64,000 nt of DNA from Ciona savignyi (taxonomy: Eukaryota > Chordata > Ascidiacea > Phlebobranchia > Cionidae), in contig CH003319.1 of the NCBI GenBank assembly GCA_000149265.1, positions 1 through 64,000 of the forward strand. The letters are read 5' to 3'. Made by a program: the position numbers and the translations under genes. Below the pieces are notes generated by a model. It was not told the DNA's origin. It saw only the letters and a list, made by a program, of their open reading frames with translations, and searched no databases. Positions 1 to 17,800 of the stretch are shown one piece after another. Within the stretch, counting starts at the first letter, position 1, and each line of letters begins with the position of its first letter.

Positions 1-807
1 TATGATTTTATGATTAATCTGAGAACGGCTCATTTGTTCTTTATTCTCACAGGTAAATAATCAAAACAGGTAAAATTCTTCAAAAAAAGGAAATATAAAT
101 GAAAAGCAAAATAACTGTGCCACGATGTTTAGTGGGGTAGCCACAGCCCACAGTGATAAAACAATATCGGATTGGTGCTGTTACTTATTATTTTATTTAA
201 AGTAATAAAGCTCCTATTAAAGTTGTAATATTGTACATGCATAAACCTAAATAATAAACAGTAAAAAAGCCTATGTTACATAATGAGTGTTATAATTCTA
301 TTCTACCTCTCTAGTTCCTAAAATAGCTTTATATCAACATCCCAAATATAATATATAACCTCGGATCTAGTTAAAGTGGTCAAAGGTCAAACCTTGACCA
401 AAACATTATGATATTGCTCATGAACTGATCAACCCATTAAATTGTTTGGTCAAGGCCACGTTTACTAAATATCTTACCCAAAGACATTACTGACCAGCTT
501 ATAGCTGGGTTTGATTCAACCACTATTTGCTTATGGCCAAAGCACGACTTGACCGATATATCCCGGATCCATGTTAGCTCGGGGCGCTGGATTAAATGGC
601 CTCCTATTGCCTAAATTCCTGGTGCTGGTGACTATCGTGGACCCGCCCATATTAATGTAATGTAATGGTCAAAGCATGATTTAAAGAGCTTAAGCTACCC
701 AACTGCACCATTTCAAGCTCAATGTTTTAAGTCTTTTGCTTGTAATAGTACCAATAAACCCTAACTGTACTTTAATCAAATATAAGTCTTAAAATCTTTC
801 CACCAAC
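1..807. other. SDHA intron with dispersed-repeat fragments
   Basis: No SDHA exon is recognisable here, so this is the intron after the last visible exon. It is AT-rich. Positions about 600-665 share a block centred on CGTGGACCCGCCCATATTA with about 51243-51297, so both are fragments of one dispersed repeat. Positions 375-500 contain several GGTCAA/TTGACC pairs in both orientations. Confidence 0.5.
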
Positions 808-5316
<4,509 letters not shown>

Positions 5317-5792
5317 AGCTAACAATTATTCATTTAACTTAAAAATACCGCTCCCTATAAAATATAATTTCGTAATAACATGCAGCATTTTGATATTAGT
5401 GACAGTAAAAATTAAAGTTTAAACTCTAAATATATTATGATTATCACAATAAGAAACATAGTACATAAGACTTATAAAAATAAAATCAAAGCGACAGACG
5501 ACCCTTAAACATTAAGTCACTGTACCATTACCAAGAAGGGGAATCTGTCACTAACTTCTAAATGCGATAACATCAATTCAAAGTAAATTATCTAGATTGC
5601 AAACTGTTAAAATTATGAAAACTAGTACAAATGCATACAGTTATATAGGAAGAATCAAAAATAAATATTAGAACATAGTTTATAAAAATAGTGAATCATT
5701 TTTGCGCATTACAGTTTCATGGGGTTTATTAGTTTGAAAACTGACTAAAAAAACTTCACGTACCAGTGAAGTAGCGACATCTATATTTTTGT
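5317..5792. other. HINT3-SDHA intergenic interval
   Basis: This 476-bp AT-rich stretch separates the HINT3 stop from the SDHA start on the same strand. On the minus strand an AATAAA (complement at 5725-5730) lies 63 bases past the HINT3 stop and is its likely poly(A) signal. A TTAG just upstream of the SDHA ATG could be a spliced-leader acceptor, but that is not demonstrable here. Confidence 0.5.
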
Positions 5793-6269
5793 TTAACGAT
5801 TTTTAATTCTTTCAATCAAATATTCTGGGCTAACAAAGTGCCACGAATTTTCCCGAAACAAAAAGGAATTTAGAGTGCCCATGTTAGAAGTTGGAGAAAT
5901 AACATGAAGATGTAAATGCTCCACACTTATAATTGGTGGCCAATGAAAGCCAAATCGAACGTCTTTACAGTCTTCCTCTGTTGCATTTTCTTTCATAAAC
6001 TCTTTCCCGAATTTAATCATGTCTTGTATAAGTTTGACATGCTCTTCTGAAGTTAGTGTTTTCGGGTTTCCAATATGCTTTCGTGGTACAACTAGATAGT
6101 GGTGTTTGGAAGCTGGTTTGTAGTCTGAAAATAACGCTAAATCGTCATTATGGCTCAGTATTTTTGAACTTTCAGTTTCGTTGTCCCGTTCTTTTTCCAG
6201 CTCCGTTACCATGGAACAAAATACGCACGGTTTCGGTTCCGATTGGTCACTTGAAAACCAATTTCCCAT
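5793..6269 (-). CDS. HINT3: HIT-domain nucleotide hydrolase, HINT3-like
   Basis: Single-exon 158-residue protein of the histidine triad family. HINT3 proteins are purine nucleoside phosphoramidases. Visible family marks are an N-terminal CVFC pair (about residues 15-18), HHYLVVPRKHIGN in the nucleotide-binding core (about 56-68), the FGFHWPP segment, and the catalytic triad block SVEHLHLHVISP (about 116-127). The C-terminal region ends YLIERIKNR, resembling the HINT3 C-terminus, and the length is close to vertebrate HINT3. The protein begins MGNWFSS, with Gly2 and Ser6, which fits an N-myristoylation signal. Start chosen: the first ATG of the frame, followed directly by that motif. A poly(A) signal follows 63 bases after the stop. 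Aprataxin is excluded by the absence of FHA and zinc-finger domains. Confidence 0.93.
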   Translation of the reverse strand: MGNWFSSDQSEPKPCVFCSMVTELEKERDNETESSKILSHNDDLALFSDYKPASKHHYLVVPRKHIGNPKTLTSEEHVKLIQDMIKFGKEFMKENATEEDCKDVRFGFHWPPIISVEHLHLHVISPTSNMGTLNSFLFRENSWHFVSPEYLIERIKNR

Positions 6270-8765
6270 ACTACCGACGATATTTCTGTACTTTATTGTA
6301 TTCGATTGTGAAATCGCGCCCGTTTAAAAATGGAGTAGCTCACAGTCAGAAAGGCTGTGTCTATGGACTTCTGACGGTATTACAAGACTATAATCGTAAC
6401 CTTTAGGTAGAAAATTCAACACATTGTTTATATACAGCTGATTGGAAATGCGTTTGATAATTCGACCTAGAGGGCGCTAGCGTTTTAATTTGTTGACCCA
6501 ATCCCTTTTCGATTAAAAAATGAAAAAATCTGCAGTTGCCATTACGATAGCGAGCTATAATCTTAACAGGGACTTAAAGATCAGTGAGCTAGTAAACTCG
6601 TGATCTGATCAATATTCTAAAACGATAAATTTAGACAGAACTCGTTAAATGTCTTGTTCAAGGATACAGCCAGGCCTACCGGTCTAACATTGAAGGCTTA
6701 ATAGGTACAGAAACCTGGTTTGGTACAGTCCCACCTCGTTCATGTAAAACAGAAACCTAGTTATTGCTGAAGTCATTAAATAGAAGCCAAAAATAAAGCA
6801 GTATTTAAGTGGCTCAACGCCTAATCCATATATACACACACACGCCCTTGTGCGTCAGCTGACTGTTGTTTGTTACATTATTGTTCAGCGTACGCTTGCG
6901 CCCTTATACGAAACAAACGTCAATCCGCTGGAACGAGTGTGTGTATACGGCTTCAAGGGTGACGATATAAGCTCTAATTGTTACTGTGGTGTTTATGTAT
7001 CTGGGGCAGAAAATCAATGATTCACCAAGGGCGAAGCCGCTGATACATTTAAATCAACCAAGAGCAGAAAAAATATAAAAAATTGTAAAAAAATTGTGTT
7101 AAAAATTATAAAATTGACGACAGATTTGTATCAGCCTACAACAAATTAAAATCTATTAATTCCTTGCTTCAGAAATGCTTATATGAAACTGCGACAATTT
7201 GGATCAAATGGCATCCGGAGAAACTTGTATTTAGCAAACATGGAATTAAATGTTTCTATATTGCGGTTGTGGACTGATTGACAGTGGAGTTTGCCAGTAT
7301 ATCCTCTAAAACGATTAGCTGGTAGTGTTCTCGTATAATTGCTTTGTTGAGAGGTCGTCAGTTTAAAGAACTTCGAACTTTCGCATTCTTTTGTTGGGAC
7401 CAACGCGACAGCGCTTACACAATAAATTGGTCATCTATTGATTTGTTAATTTTCTCCGCCATCAAGTGGCGAAATTCCTTTTTACAGTTTTCTGCAGAGC
7501 AAACGGAATTGTTCTAGAAAGGATTACAACGGAAACTCTATTCTTATCGTACGGTCGGGTGGCCGGTCCTTCTGACGAGCCCATTACAGGTCCGAAACGT
7601 ATTAGCTCGCTAAAAAATAAAACTCTATCCTAATTCACAAAAATGTTTTACGGTTACAAAAAACAACCAATGCCCTGCAATATGTATGCATATTCCCCAC
7701 CCATGTTTTCCCATGATCTAAGTTTGCTTTAGCAGTATCATATACAAGCTTTTGCAGGCTTTCAGTTCCTAAGTCAGCGGTAAGTTAGAATTTACGAGGC
7801 AAGTTTTCCAATTGAAAATGATCCACTCTGAGCTGTAAGAGTAACATTGGTCTGTCGTAACGACATGGTAGGGGTCCAGAATTTACTTAAAATCGAACAG
7901 ACAAACATTTTTTTACCGTGCCAAGTTTTGAACCCATAATGGACTCGTCACTAGGACCGGTATTTTTTGTATAAGAGTCGGTATATGTATCGGTCGCGTT
8001 AACCATTTGGCCACACGACCGGTAATGTGCAGCACCGCGATTTGGGTATTGTTGAAAACATCACATTCAGGTACCGTTGAAAACATCACAATGTAATAAA
8101 CACCGCTGTTTTCTTTTGTATACACACACCAACTAATTGCCACTGCGCAATGCTTTAACCTTTAACGTCATACCCTTTACTGACAACAATATCCACAATT
8201 ATAAGAAAATAGTTTTAGTTCATTGGCATACCAGTCGATTGTTTTGTTTACTTTTTTGTTTTTTTTTGTAAAACAAATTTGCATCGATCCATTGTTAAAT
8301 TTCGCTTTTGTTTCCAACATGCCTCGAAGCTAACTAGGAGTACTGTACTTCAAGGTATTTTAGTTCATTATCAAACAGGTCCCACGTGTTGAAAGGACAA
8401 AGCAGTAGGTAACTACATTTCGTGATGTTCATTTTCGATAACAAAAGCCCCAAAAGGGGACTTTATCATTTCGCGTCCTTTCTCTAAGTTTTGTACTGTG
8501 TTCACGTATACAAAACAAAAAATTAATAAATATAGAACGGACGCGGCCGCCAAAATTATTATTTGCAGATACGTTATAACCCTTTTAAAGATTTTAACAA
8601 AGTTTGTTATTTACAACTGTAAAATCACTTCCAATTTGTGTGTCAATACGGCCTGTATAAGGCTGGTATGCCGGAACCTTATTAAATCGCTTCGTTCGGT
8701 GTCGTACTTTCTAAAATGCAATTAAACAAGATGGGCGATAAAAAAGGAAAATCACAATTCAGCAA
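6270..8765. other. Intergenic region between HINT3 and the GABA-A alpha gene
   Basis: About 2.5 kb without recognisable coding sequence. It holds a SINE-B fragment at about 7557-7620 (+) and a nearly complete SINE-B at 7912-8025 (-). There is a short CA tract near 6834-6842. I see no RNA gene. Confidence 0.5.
7912..8025 (-). mobile_element. tRNA-derived SINE family B copy
   Basis: Read on the minus strand it begins with a tRNA-like head, GTGTGGCCAAATGGTTAACG, then CGACCGATACATATACCGAC, and ends with GACGAGTCCATTATGGGTTC followed by AAAACTTGGCACGG. The A-box-like and B-box-like parts are too far apart for a functional tRNA. The same pattern recurs at 19459, 26829, 27275, 28252 and other positions in this window. 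Confidence 0.75.
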
Positions 8766-8771
8766 TTTATT
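8766..8771 (-). terminator. Poly(A) signal of the GABA-A alpha gene
   Basis: AATAAA on the minus strand about 80 bases past the alpha-subunit stop codon at 8848. Confidence 0.55.
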
Positions 8772-8847
8772 TCGTATTTTACAATGGCGATACACAGAAC
8801 ATAACCACATATAACAATTTAAGGTTTTTTGTATGCACAGTTAGTTT

Positions 8848-11800
8848 TCACTTTGCATTCGATGTTCCTAATCTGTAGGCTACTTCGTGGGTTTGGTGGG
8901 AAAGATACACGAACCAATAGATGCCGTTGAAGAAGAAAAATGCCAGAGGAAAAGCCACTCTTGACACACGATCGATTCGACTAACTCCACCCTGCAAGTA
9001 ATATAGGATTATTTCCTGCCCACATTCCCAGTTATTTAAATAGTGCAGTCTTCGTCCGGTCGGTTAGTTTGGCGGTTAAGTTCGTCGCTCTCAAATCGAA
9101 AATTTGCAGGTGCGAAACTGGTTTGGGCAATGTCTGTAAGTGACTTGCCCAAGGACACAACCGACTTTAACAATATAATATCTTGTAAGAAGTATGTGTG
9201 GAAACAGTACCTGAGCAACAGCAGCTGCGTTTATCTCTGCTTCGGCAGCAAGCAGAAGCTTTTGTGCCAGTTCCTGATCAGCTAATGTAATTCGATTTCT
9301 TTCTGTAGAATCGCGCATCCAGGTTTCTATAATGACCGATATATAAAAAAAAATGGCAAAGTTAAGGTGTATGGCCTTTACATGATTTTTATGGCTAGAG
9401 TCCCAGACCAGATAAACGGTTATCTCCTTAGACCAGGCACTTACATTGTACCCACCGTTGGGTTATCAGAGCTATTGCAGTGTGTTAGGTATTATTTTGA
9501 CATTTCCCAAATTTGGTAGAACTCATCAATTTACATGGGGTTTAGGCAATATTACTAAGTGCCTTGTTCATAAACACAACCGTCTAGACCAGTGGTTTTC
9601 AACCAAGGTTCCGCGGAACTTTAGGGCTCCGCCAATACAGTCCAGAGGTTCCGCAACTTTTAATTTTAAATGAATAAACATTAATAAGACAATCAAATTA
9701 TTGCACAGGGGTTCCTTTAGTGAGTAAAATGTTTCCATGGGGTTCCAGTGCAGCAAAAAGGTTTAAAATCACTGGTCTAGACAATGGCAGGTTTAGAATG
9801 ACAACCATTAGGCTACCTGAAGACCCCAGACCAGTGGTTCTTAAACTTTTTCAGTCGCGCCCCCCTTGAGATTTGTGATTCATGCTCACGCCTCACCTAC
9901 TCAAAAATCAAATTTACGAAAAATAGAGCAATAATTTATTTGCCATTACCCTGCTTAGTGTAAAGGATGCAAGGGTTCGCGAACCGTTTTTTAAAGTTCG
10001 CGAATAAAAAAAAATTAACAAAATCGCAAAAATATAAATTACCGTTACTGATTTCGCGCACTTTTAATAAAAAATCATCAACACAATATAAAATAACATA
10101 TTTTGCCTTCAACATAACATTTAACAATGGAATTACTATTACATTTATTTACCTTGCTTTTACTTTGCATTATTGACAGATAATAGGCATTTCTATCACA
10201 ACGCAACAATAGCCATTATGCGTTAATATACCACGATTCCTTTATTTATGATTGGCGGAGATGCGACACACCTCTTTATAATAAGGTTATATGGTGTTTA
10301 ACAAGTAAGATTACTCGTTTCAAAGGCTTTGTTTCGTCGATATTCGTCCTATCCTACACGCATTAACTCACGACACGTTTATTGTAGTTTATCATTACTA
10401 CTGCGAAACTGGTCGCTAGCTAGTCGGTTTTGTCCTTGGGCAAGGCACTTTACAGACATTGCCTGTTTGCCTGAACCCAGCGGATTAATGGGTTCTACCA
10501 AATTGAAGGAACATGTCTATCATATAAAACACACTGAAATAGCTCCGCTAACCTGACGGTAGGCGCGAGGTGATCTGACAATTGCTCATGTGTTAACCCC
10601 TTTGGTTTTCCCATTCACAGGGATAAACATGAATATCCTATCCTATCCTATCCCATCCATTTCTGTGTATATATATATGATAGACCCCACCCAAACAACT
10701 CACTTGGTAACATAAATTTAGCCAAGCGATGGATGTAATATTGAAAACCAAGTTGCTCTCCAGGTGGCAATCCCGAAGCCATCTTGAATAAATCGCTCAA
10801 GTTGACTTTGAGACTCCCTTCCGCCCGCTTGATTTCTAGAACCCTGTTTAGGAAATTTTTGTTTTAAAAAAAACTGTGTTCGCGTTTGTTGTTAGGTTTC
10901 TGGTTAGTTTATACTTCTAAAACTTATGTCATTTCTAAAAACAATTACATGTTAAATGTCACCCAAATTATATTTATATATTTAGGATAGAATATGATTT
11001 ATCACCATAAGTTAGAAAACGATGGAAGTTAAAATGGATAAATAATTTTTTTATGTTACTGGAGCTATTGCAATCTGTGATATATTTTGCTTATATTGTT
11101 TTGTTTTTTTTTAAACATTAGTTTATCCGGTTTAGGTCATGTACAGTAAGTGCCTTTGCAAGTTATAGCTAAATTGGTATCGAACTCACAAGTTGATTCG
11201 TTACAATAATATGTTGAGTGACAAAAAACATTCAAGCCATTTTGTACAGTTTCTTCGATAAAGAAGCTTATAAGAACTGCAGGAAGGATAGTTGAGGGCT
11301 GCATGAGTTTCTGAGACTTATTGTTAAAAATCACTACTTTTTAGAAGTAAAAAATTAGTAATACAGATTTGCAGACAAACCTTTTTCGGAGTGCAGAGCA
11401 AGAATGAAACATGCTGGACTCAATGGCGTCTTTTTTTGAGTTACCGTCTGACTTTTTCTTTGCTTTTGTCTGCTCGATTTGCATTTGGAAGTAATTCACT
11501 GCATGACCAAAAAAATATGGTTTAAATTGATGGTTACAATTTTTAAGTGAAAGAGTGTGAAAGATAAGATACATTATGTGTTTTTGTCTCTTTTTTAAAG
11601 GCGATTAGTAAGCATTCGTAGAAATAGGAGAATTGCAAAATGGACATTCATTAGTGTGTAGAAGGCGTTATCACTTTCAATAAATTGGGACTACAAAAGT
11701 GCAATAAAAATAGTTTGTATAAATTGACAAATCATTCTGTAGTTAGCTGACAACTAATAATTTAAAGCCAAAGAACAACATTAGACTGGTTTTTTAAACA

Positions 11801-14800
11801 AACAAATATTAATTTGAATAACTGTGGTAAGGATTTTAAGTCTTTTTATGATAAGTGGGCCTATGGCAAAATCGATAGACACATGCAATTTGTTTTATTA
11901 ACATAATTGTTTCTGTGATGGTTTTGCAAGAGAAACCATACCTGAGGCAAACTCTATAAGAGCAGCGAAGCAAAATGCAAAGCAAACTGCCATATACCAA
12001 TCGAGGGCTGTAGCGTAGGCGACTTTTGGCAGAGATTGCCTTGTGCTTATACTCAGGGTTGTCAAGCTGAGAACAGTCATAATGCCTAGAAAATAAAAAA
12101 ATATTTTTATACTGTATGACACTGTCGGTCATGTGCATGAATGTTTATTGTATTTAATATCATATGGATTTTATCAAACAAGCATAGGTGTAAACTGTGC
12201 AAATAAGGCATTATCTCAAAAAAATATGCCCTTTGCTTCAGTCGTAATATTTAATTATAAAAACAAATCATAAAGTTCAAGTCATTTTTAGCAGAATTTT
12301 ATTTCACTCTACAGCTGTCAGGAAAGCAAAGGCAACAATGATTTTTGCAACCCAAGTTAACCCTTACTTTAAATATTTTAAATTTAAATTTAAATTGTTA
12401 TTAGAGTTTAATGAATTTTAAACCGCTTTTCATTAAAGCCAATCTTTACTAACCTGATACAGTTCTAGCAGGAACCGCCTCTTTATTGATCCAGAAAGAA
12501 ATCTGAAATCAAATGCACTTTTGAATAAAGAAACTACCACAGACAAAGAAGGTTTCCAATTAGAAATACAATAATCAAACTGAAAATACTTTTAATACCA
12601 GCACTGCCAAATGTAACCAGATATAAATTTTTTGGCCTCATGACTAAGAGCCATATTTTTTTAATGGTATAACTTCCTGGGACAACAGCCAGTTTTCTAT
12701 ATAATATTATGTTGTTTCTCCCTAATTAATGGCACTTACCTTGATCCAGTGTAATCAAATAGATTTGTGATAATAAGCAAAAAACTGCAATAGTTCTAGT
12801 AACCTGACTGTGGGAAAGGTAATCCTATGATTACCTGTCTTAAAACGAATATTGTTTTATCAGTCGTGGTTGTAAACATACTATATATCAATTTAGAAGC
12901 AACAGTTCCTTTAAGGTGAATGTCACCACATATATGACTTGTATTCCTGGCAAATAATCTTAATGGCAAATAATTTATTAGTATGAACCATTATAAATTT
13001 ATGATTAAATAATAAAAATGTTTTACCAAAGTTAATTTCCTTTTTTCATTTATGAAAGAACATAGTTAGATGGCTATAAAAACATTAGAAATTTTTACCT
13101 GTGATAAGATGACAATCAGAATACACGGTAGGTAAGTCTGAATGACAAAGTAACCCATTTGTCGTTTCAAGTGAAATTTGGTCTCCAATACTGAATAATC
13201 ACCTAAAAAGTAATCAATGCAAAATTTATGACTTAATAATCTTTGAATAGTTTATAGTTAAGTTTATTTTTCTCCTGAAACAGTCCTGAAATAGTAAGAA
13301 AATAGTTTCGTACCCGATATTGTTCTGAGAACATTGTCCGACCAAGTATAATTGATCAGTTCAAATTGATTCAATCTTGAGGAAGATGTTGGAACATCAA
13401 CGGGAGGTTTCGTGTCGTTGTCCGTGTACCACAGAAACTTGACCTGGTCCTGTTGCACACGGAAATCATAGAACCATTGTAAAGATCACTGATAAAATAA
13501 AGGTTCAACAAAAAACGTAAAATCAACTAATTACAAAGTGTCAGATAGGATAGGATAGGATATTTATGTTTATCCTCGTGAATGAAAAAACCAAGGGGAT
13601 TAACACACGGACAATCGTCAGATCACCTCACGCCCACCGCCGGGTTACCGGAGCTATTACAGTATGTTGTGTATGATAGACATTGCTTCATATAAGTAGA
13701 ACCCATTAATCCGCTGGGTTCAGGCAATGTCTGTTAAGTGCCTTGCCCAAGGACGCAACCGACTATAAGCTAAGCGATCGTTTGAACCTGGAACTTTCAG
13801 TTAAAAGTCGCCGCACTAAACCGACAGACTAACAGGTCGCACCAATAGCGGTTGTTACTGTGCAAACCACTCTTATTTAAGATTTAGATTGTATAGTCCT
13901 TATTTGCATGGTAATAGTGTATTATAAGATTTTGATTCTCCCTTGATGATTTCTGCACAATTTTAAAAGTTTGCTATTTTCTTCTGTCACAACATCTTTG
14001 TAAAAGCTTAGATTTCTAAATATTTAGAATATTTTAACCAATATTCACAAAAAAAATATTTTTTTAAACTGATATCTGTATAATTCGTGTTACATATAGT
14101 ATGGAGATTACCCTATATTTACATACTGAAATACAAAATACTTAAATCTACTGTTCTGTAGTGTAGAAACAAGTGTGGAGACTGATTCTACTCTTATATA
14201 ATTAAAGACGAAGTCTAAACGGCAACGTAATACAAATGAGATGCCAGAACTCCTCCTAAGAACTATTTTTGTGGAAATCCCATTATGAGTCTGTCTACAT
14301 TGAAACATTTCTTAATGATATTGGCAACGGGAAATTCCCTTTCGGGTAACACCCAAATGACAGATAAAGGGTGACAGAAATAATTGCGTTTAATAATCAC
14401 CGTGTTTAATTTAAAAGTACAGCACGTTTCTCAGAGGACATCAGCAACCATTTTATATAAGAATATTTTATATAAGTTTTGCCCAGTTCGGGCAGGAAGC
14501 ATCGTTTAAAGTGAACGTTCGGGTGTATCGGCAAACTAAGCGCAAAGTGCAGTTTGCAGCGATACATCCATCAATATTTACTAAATGTTAAAATTAAAAC
14601 TATAAAAGTTTAGAAGCATAATGCTTGGAGCTAAATAATTAATTAGATTTTAGACGGGTTTTAAAGAGTGTCGTTATGCTGTCTTTTTCAAGATTCTAAT
14701 TATTTATGGAACGTGTTGTTGCATGTTTTCATTGTGGAAATAAAAATAAACTAAACTAACTGAAAACAAACACTGCAAACTCGCACCACACCATTAATTT

Positions 14801-17800
14801 TAAACATCTCCATGCCTCTTTACCTATTCAACACGTGTGGTCACTAAAGATGACCACAACTAACCCATTGCCAGGTGTTGGTGACGTCACAAAACATCTA
14901 TAAAGGCCGATTTATAAAGCTTTTTGTGATTATTTGATTAAAAGTGGAGAAAGACATTCCAATTTTTTTGATGGAAATGCACCGAAACTAGTAACTAGTG
15001 GCTCTGTCCATGGGCTTAGCGGGCGTTGCCTAAACTCAGCGAATGATAGATTCTACCAAATTGAAAAAAACGTGTTAATCATAACCAAAACACTGCAAAA
15101 CTTCTGTAAGCCGACAGACGGCGCTAGCTAAGCTGAGTTTACCTATATGTTATAGCTCCTTGCGTTTTTCCGTTCAGGCGGATAAATAAGAATATCTTAT
15201 CTATTCTCTGTTATAGGATTTTTGCTTTGGGGTTTTTATCCACACTATCAAAGATTTTCTTATATTCTGACCATGTATCGGTATTGATTAATTAGATTTT
15301 TATTTCCATTTCATTTTTACAATAACTGTGTCAATGGGACATTAGAACAATTTTCAAAGGCAACTGACTGGTAGCGCGTCAAGTAGTTATACGACAGATG
15401 CATGATCAAAACCAGCCACTTTCGTCTATGGGCACGGCAGTATACAAAAGTAGCTTATAAAATGAAATGTATTGATCAATAAGAAATAAGTTTTTACCGC
15501 ACCTGGGTGTAGCCATAGCTTCCGTACACAAGATGGCAAGTGTGGACATCCATCGGAAAATCGATAAGAATCATTGGACACCTCGCTTTAATAGTCAGTC
15601 TGTATTGAAATGTTAACCGTTAATTTAAAGAGTAACTACGTGCCCTTTAAAAAAAACAGTGTGTGCATGCAGTATTTATAACCAAATAACCGTGGTTCAC
15701 ATAAATGGCCATCATGATCATGCGTTAACACGAAGCTGAAGTGATACTCAATTCCCTAAAGACCATACTTACTTAACGCAAGCTAAGTGCCAATAATAAG
15801 TCTGCAGAATGGCCTAGTATCCGTGAACTTTATTTTACACACCTGCATCTTTTTTTCCAAAAAATCTAAGAGGTAACACATTCTATTTGTCCGACCGAGT
15901 AGCCTGGTGGTTTAGTGCGACGCCTTTCAACCGAAAGGTTAACGATTCGAAACTGGTCGTTAGCTAGCCGGTTGTGTCCTTGGGAAAGGCGGATATTTAT
16001 GTTTATCCCCGTGAATGGGAAAACCAAGGGGGTTAACATACGGGCAATCGTCAGATCACCTCGCGCCCATCGTCGGGTTACCGGAGCTATTGCAGTGTGT
16101 TATGTATGAATCACACTTTAAACCCATTAATCCGTTGGGTTCAGACAATGCACAAGAACACAACCGAGTAGCTAGCGACCATTTTCGAACCTGCAACCTT
16201 CTGGTTAAAAGGCGTCGCACTAATCCGCCAGACTAACCGATCATTTTGTCTGGCAATTCCTCAATTTTGTTTACCATTAACTATACACCACTGTAGGCCT
16301 ACTCCAGATATGTAATAATACCTCATCGTGTATAGAATACTCCCGTCTGGTTCGATTCGTAAAAGCCGATTAGGAACTGTAATATTGTGTGCGATGGACT
16401 TCTTGCCATTTCTAAAGAAACTGTCCGGAGTCCACAGCCTCTGGACCATGTTGTTGTTTAGTTTTAGTTCCGTGATGTTCATATTGATATGTTTGAATGC
16501 CAGTCGCTCGTCTCGCCATCTAGATAATATAAGATTTTTAAAAGTGCGTAAAGATGGCGTATATCCTATTATTATGGCATTTAAATGAGTGGTGTGCTAA
16601 ATAACAAGGGTGGTGACTCGTCCAATGTTTGTTGGGTTAGAAGCAGCATGTATATCTCGTAGATGTTTTGTTGGGAAAATTTTCCCGAAGTTAACCAGAG
16701 TGAGGTTAACGAGCTCAAAATTTTATGGAGTATGACACGTTACGTAAACCGACTACATTGATATAATTGTTTCGAATCATACACCATTGAGATTTTAAAA
16801 CATTTTTAAAAGATAAGTACTTTAATTAACTAAAGGTTGAAACGGAAAGAAGAAGATTTTTAGTGGTCACGATTGATTGAATAACTATCCATGAGTGACG
16901 TCATTTTCTTTCTTTCGGTTTCAAAAAGCAGTGGCTGTAGCTTTTTTACAAACGTTTGTACTTCTAATTTTCATTATAGCTTATCTATATATAGAAAAAT
17001 AAGGTTTTAATATATGTAATTCAGCATGGAATCTTCATTATAAGAATTTGACAATGGTAATAAGACATAAATAAAGTTATTGGCAGACTTTTTGTGGTGT
17101 ATATTCCTTAACTTAATATTTTTAAATCAAAATATAGATTTTAATTTTTGAAATCTTGTTTTGCCTGATTATTCTTGTTCGGGCATTCGTATTGGGCAGT
17201 GGGTCCTTTAACTGAAGGATAAATTAAAGCACAATCTGTTAAGAACTAATAAACAGAATAAAGACAAATGCTGTCGTTAGTATATATATACAGTATATAT
17301 CCATAATAATAACACTATATTATGGAACTCAACAAACGCATATATGACACCCAAATTAACTGTTCTGTGTCATATAAACGCCACATGAGTTACTCTTATT
17401 ATAATATTTATAATTTAATGAAAAAACAGAAGGTTTTTTTTACAAATGGGCGTATATCCGTTCTTAGAAAACTAGTTAAATTTAAGCTTGCGATATCGGA
17501 TCACGTCTTCAGATGATCTTTAAAACTCACCAGAGCATTCTTAAGACTGTCGGCCATATATTATTTATAGTTAACTTGATGTTGATTTAAAACAATAAAG
17601 ACAATACAGTAAAAGAAAACCTGCATTAAGCAAACGTTTCAAATACATAACTGTTGGTATTAATGGTGCAACTTTATTATAAGATTGTACCGAAAATAAC
17701 AAAAGTTATGTAGCCGAAACATTCGCAAAATGAGAGTTTATTGTATTGGTTTTATTGTTTTTATTCGTATATTTTCTATATTTAACAATCCGCATTCATC

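Noticed and set aside
5317-5792. HINT3-SDHA operon with spliced-leader processing
   Set aside because: The spacing of about 476 bases is larger than usual for tunicate operons and HINT3 has its own poly(A) signal. Not excluded, but unsupported.
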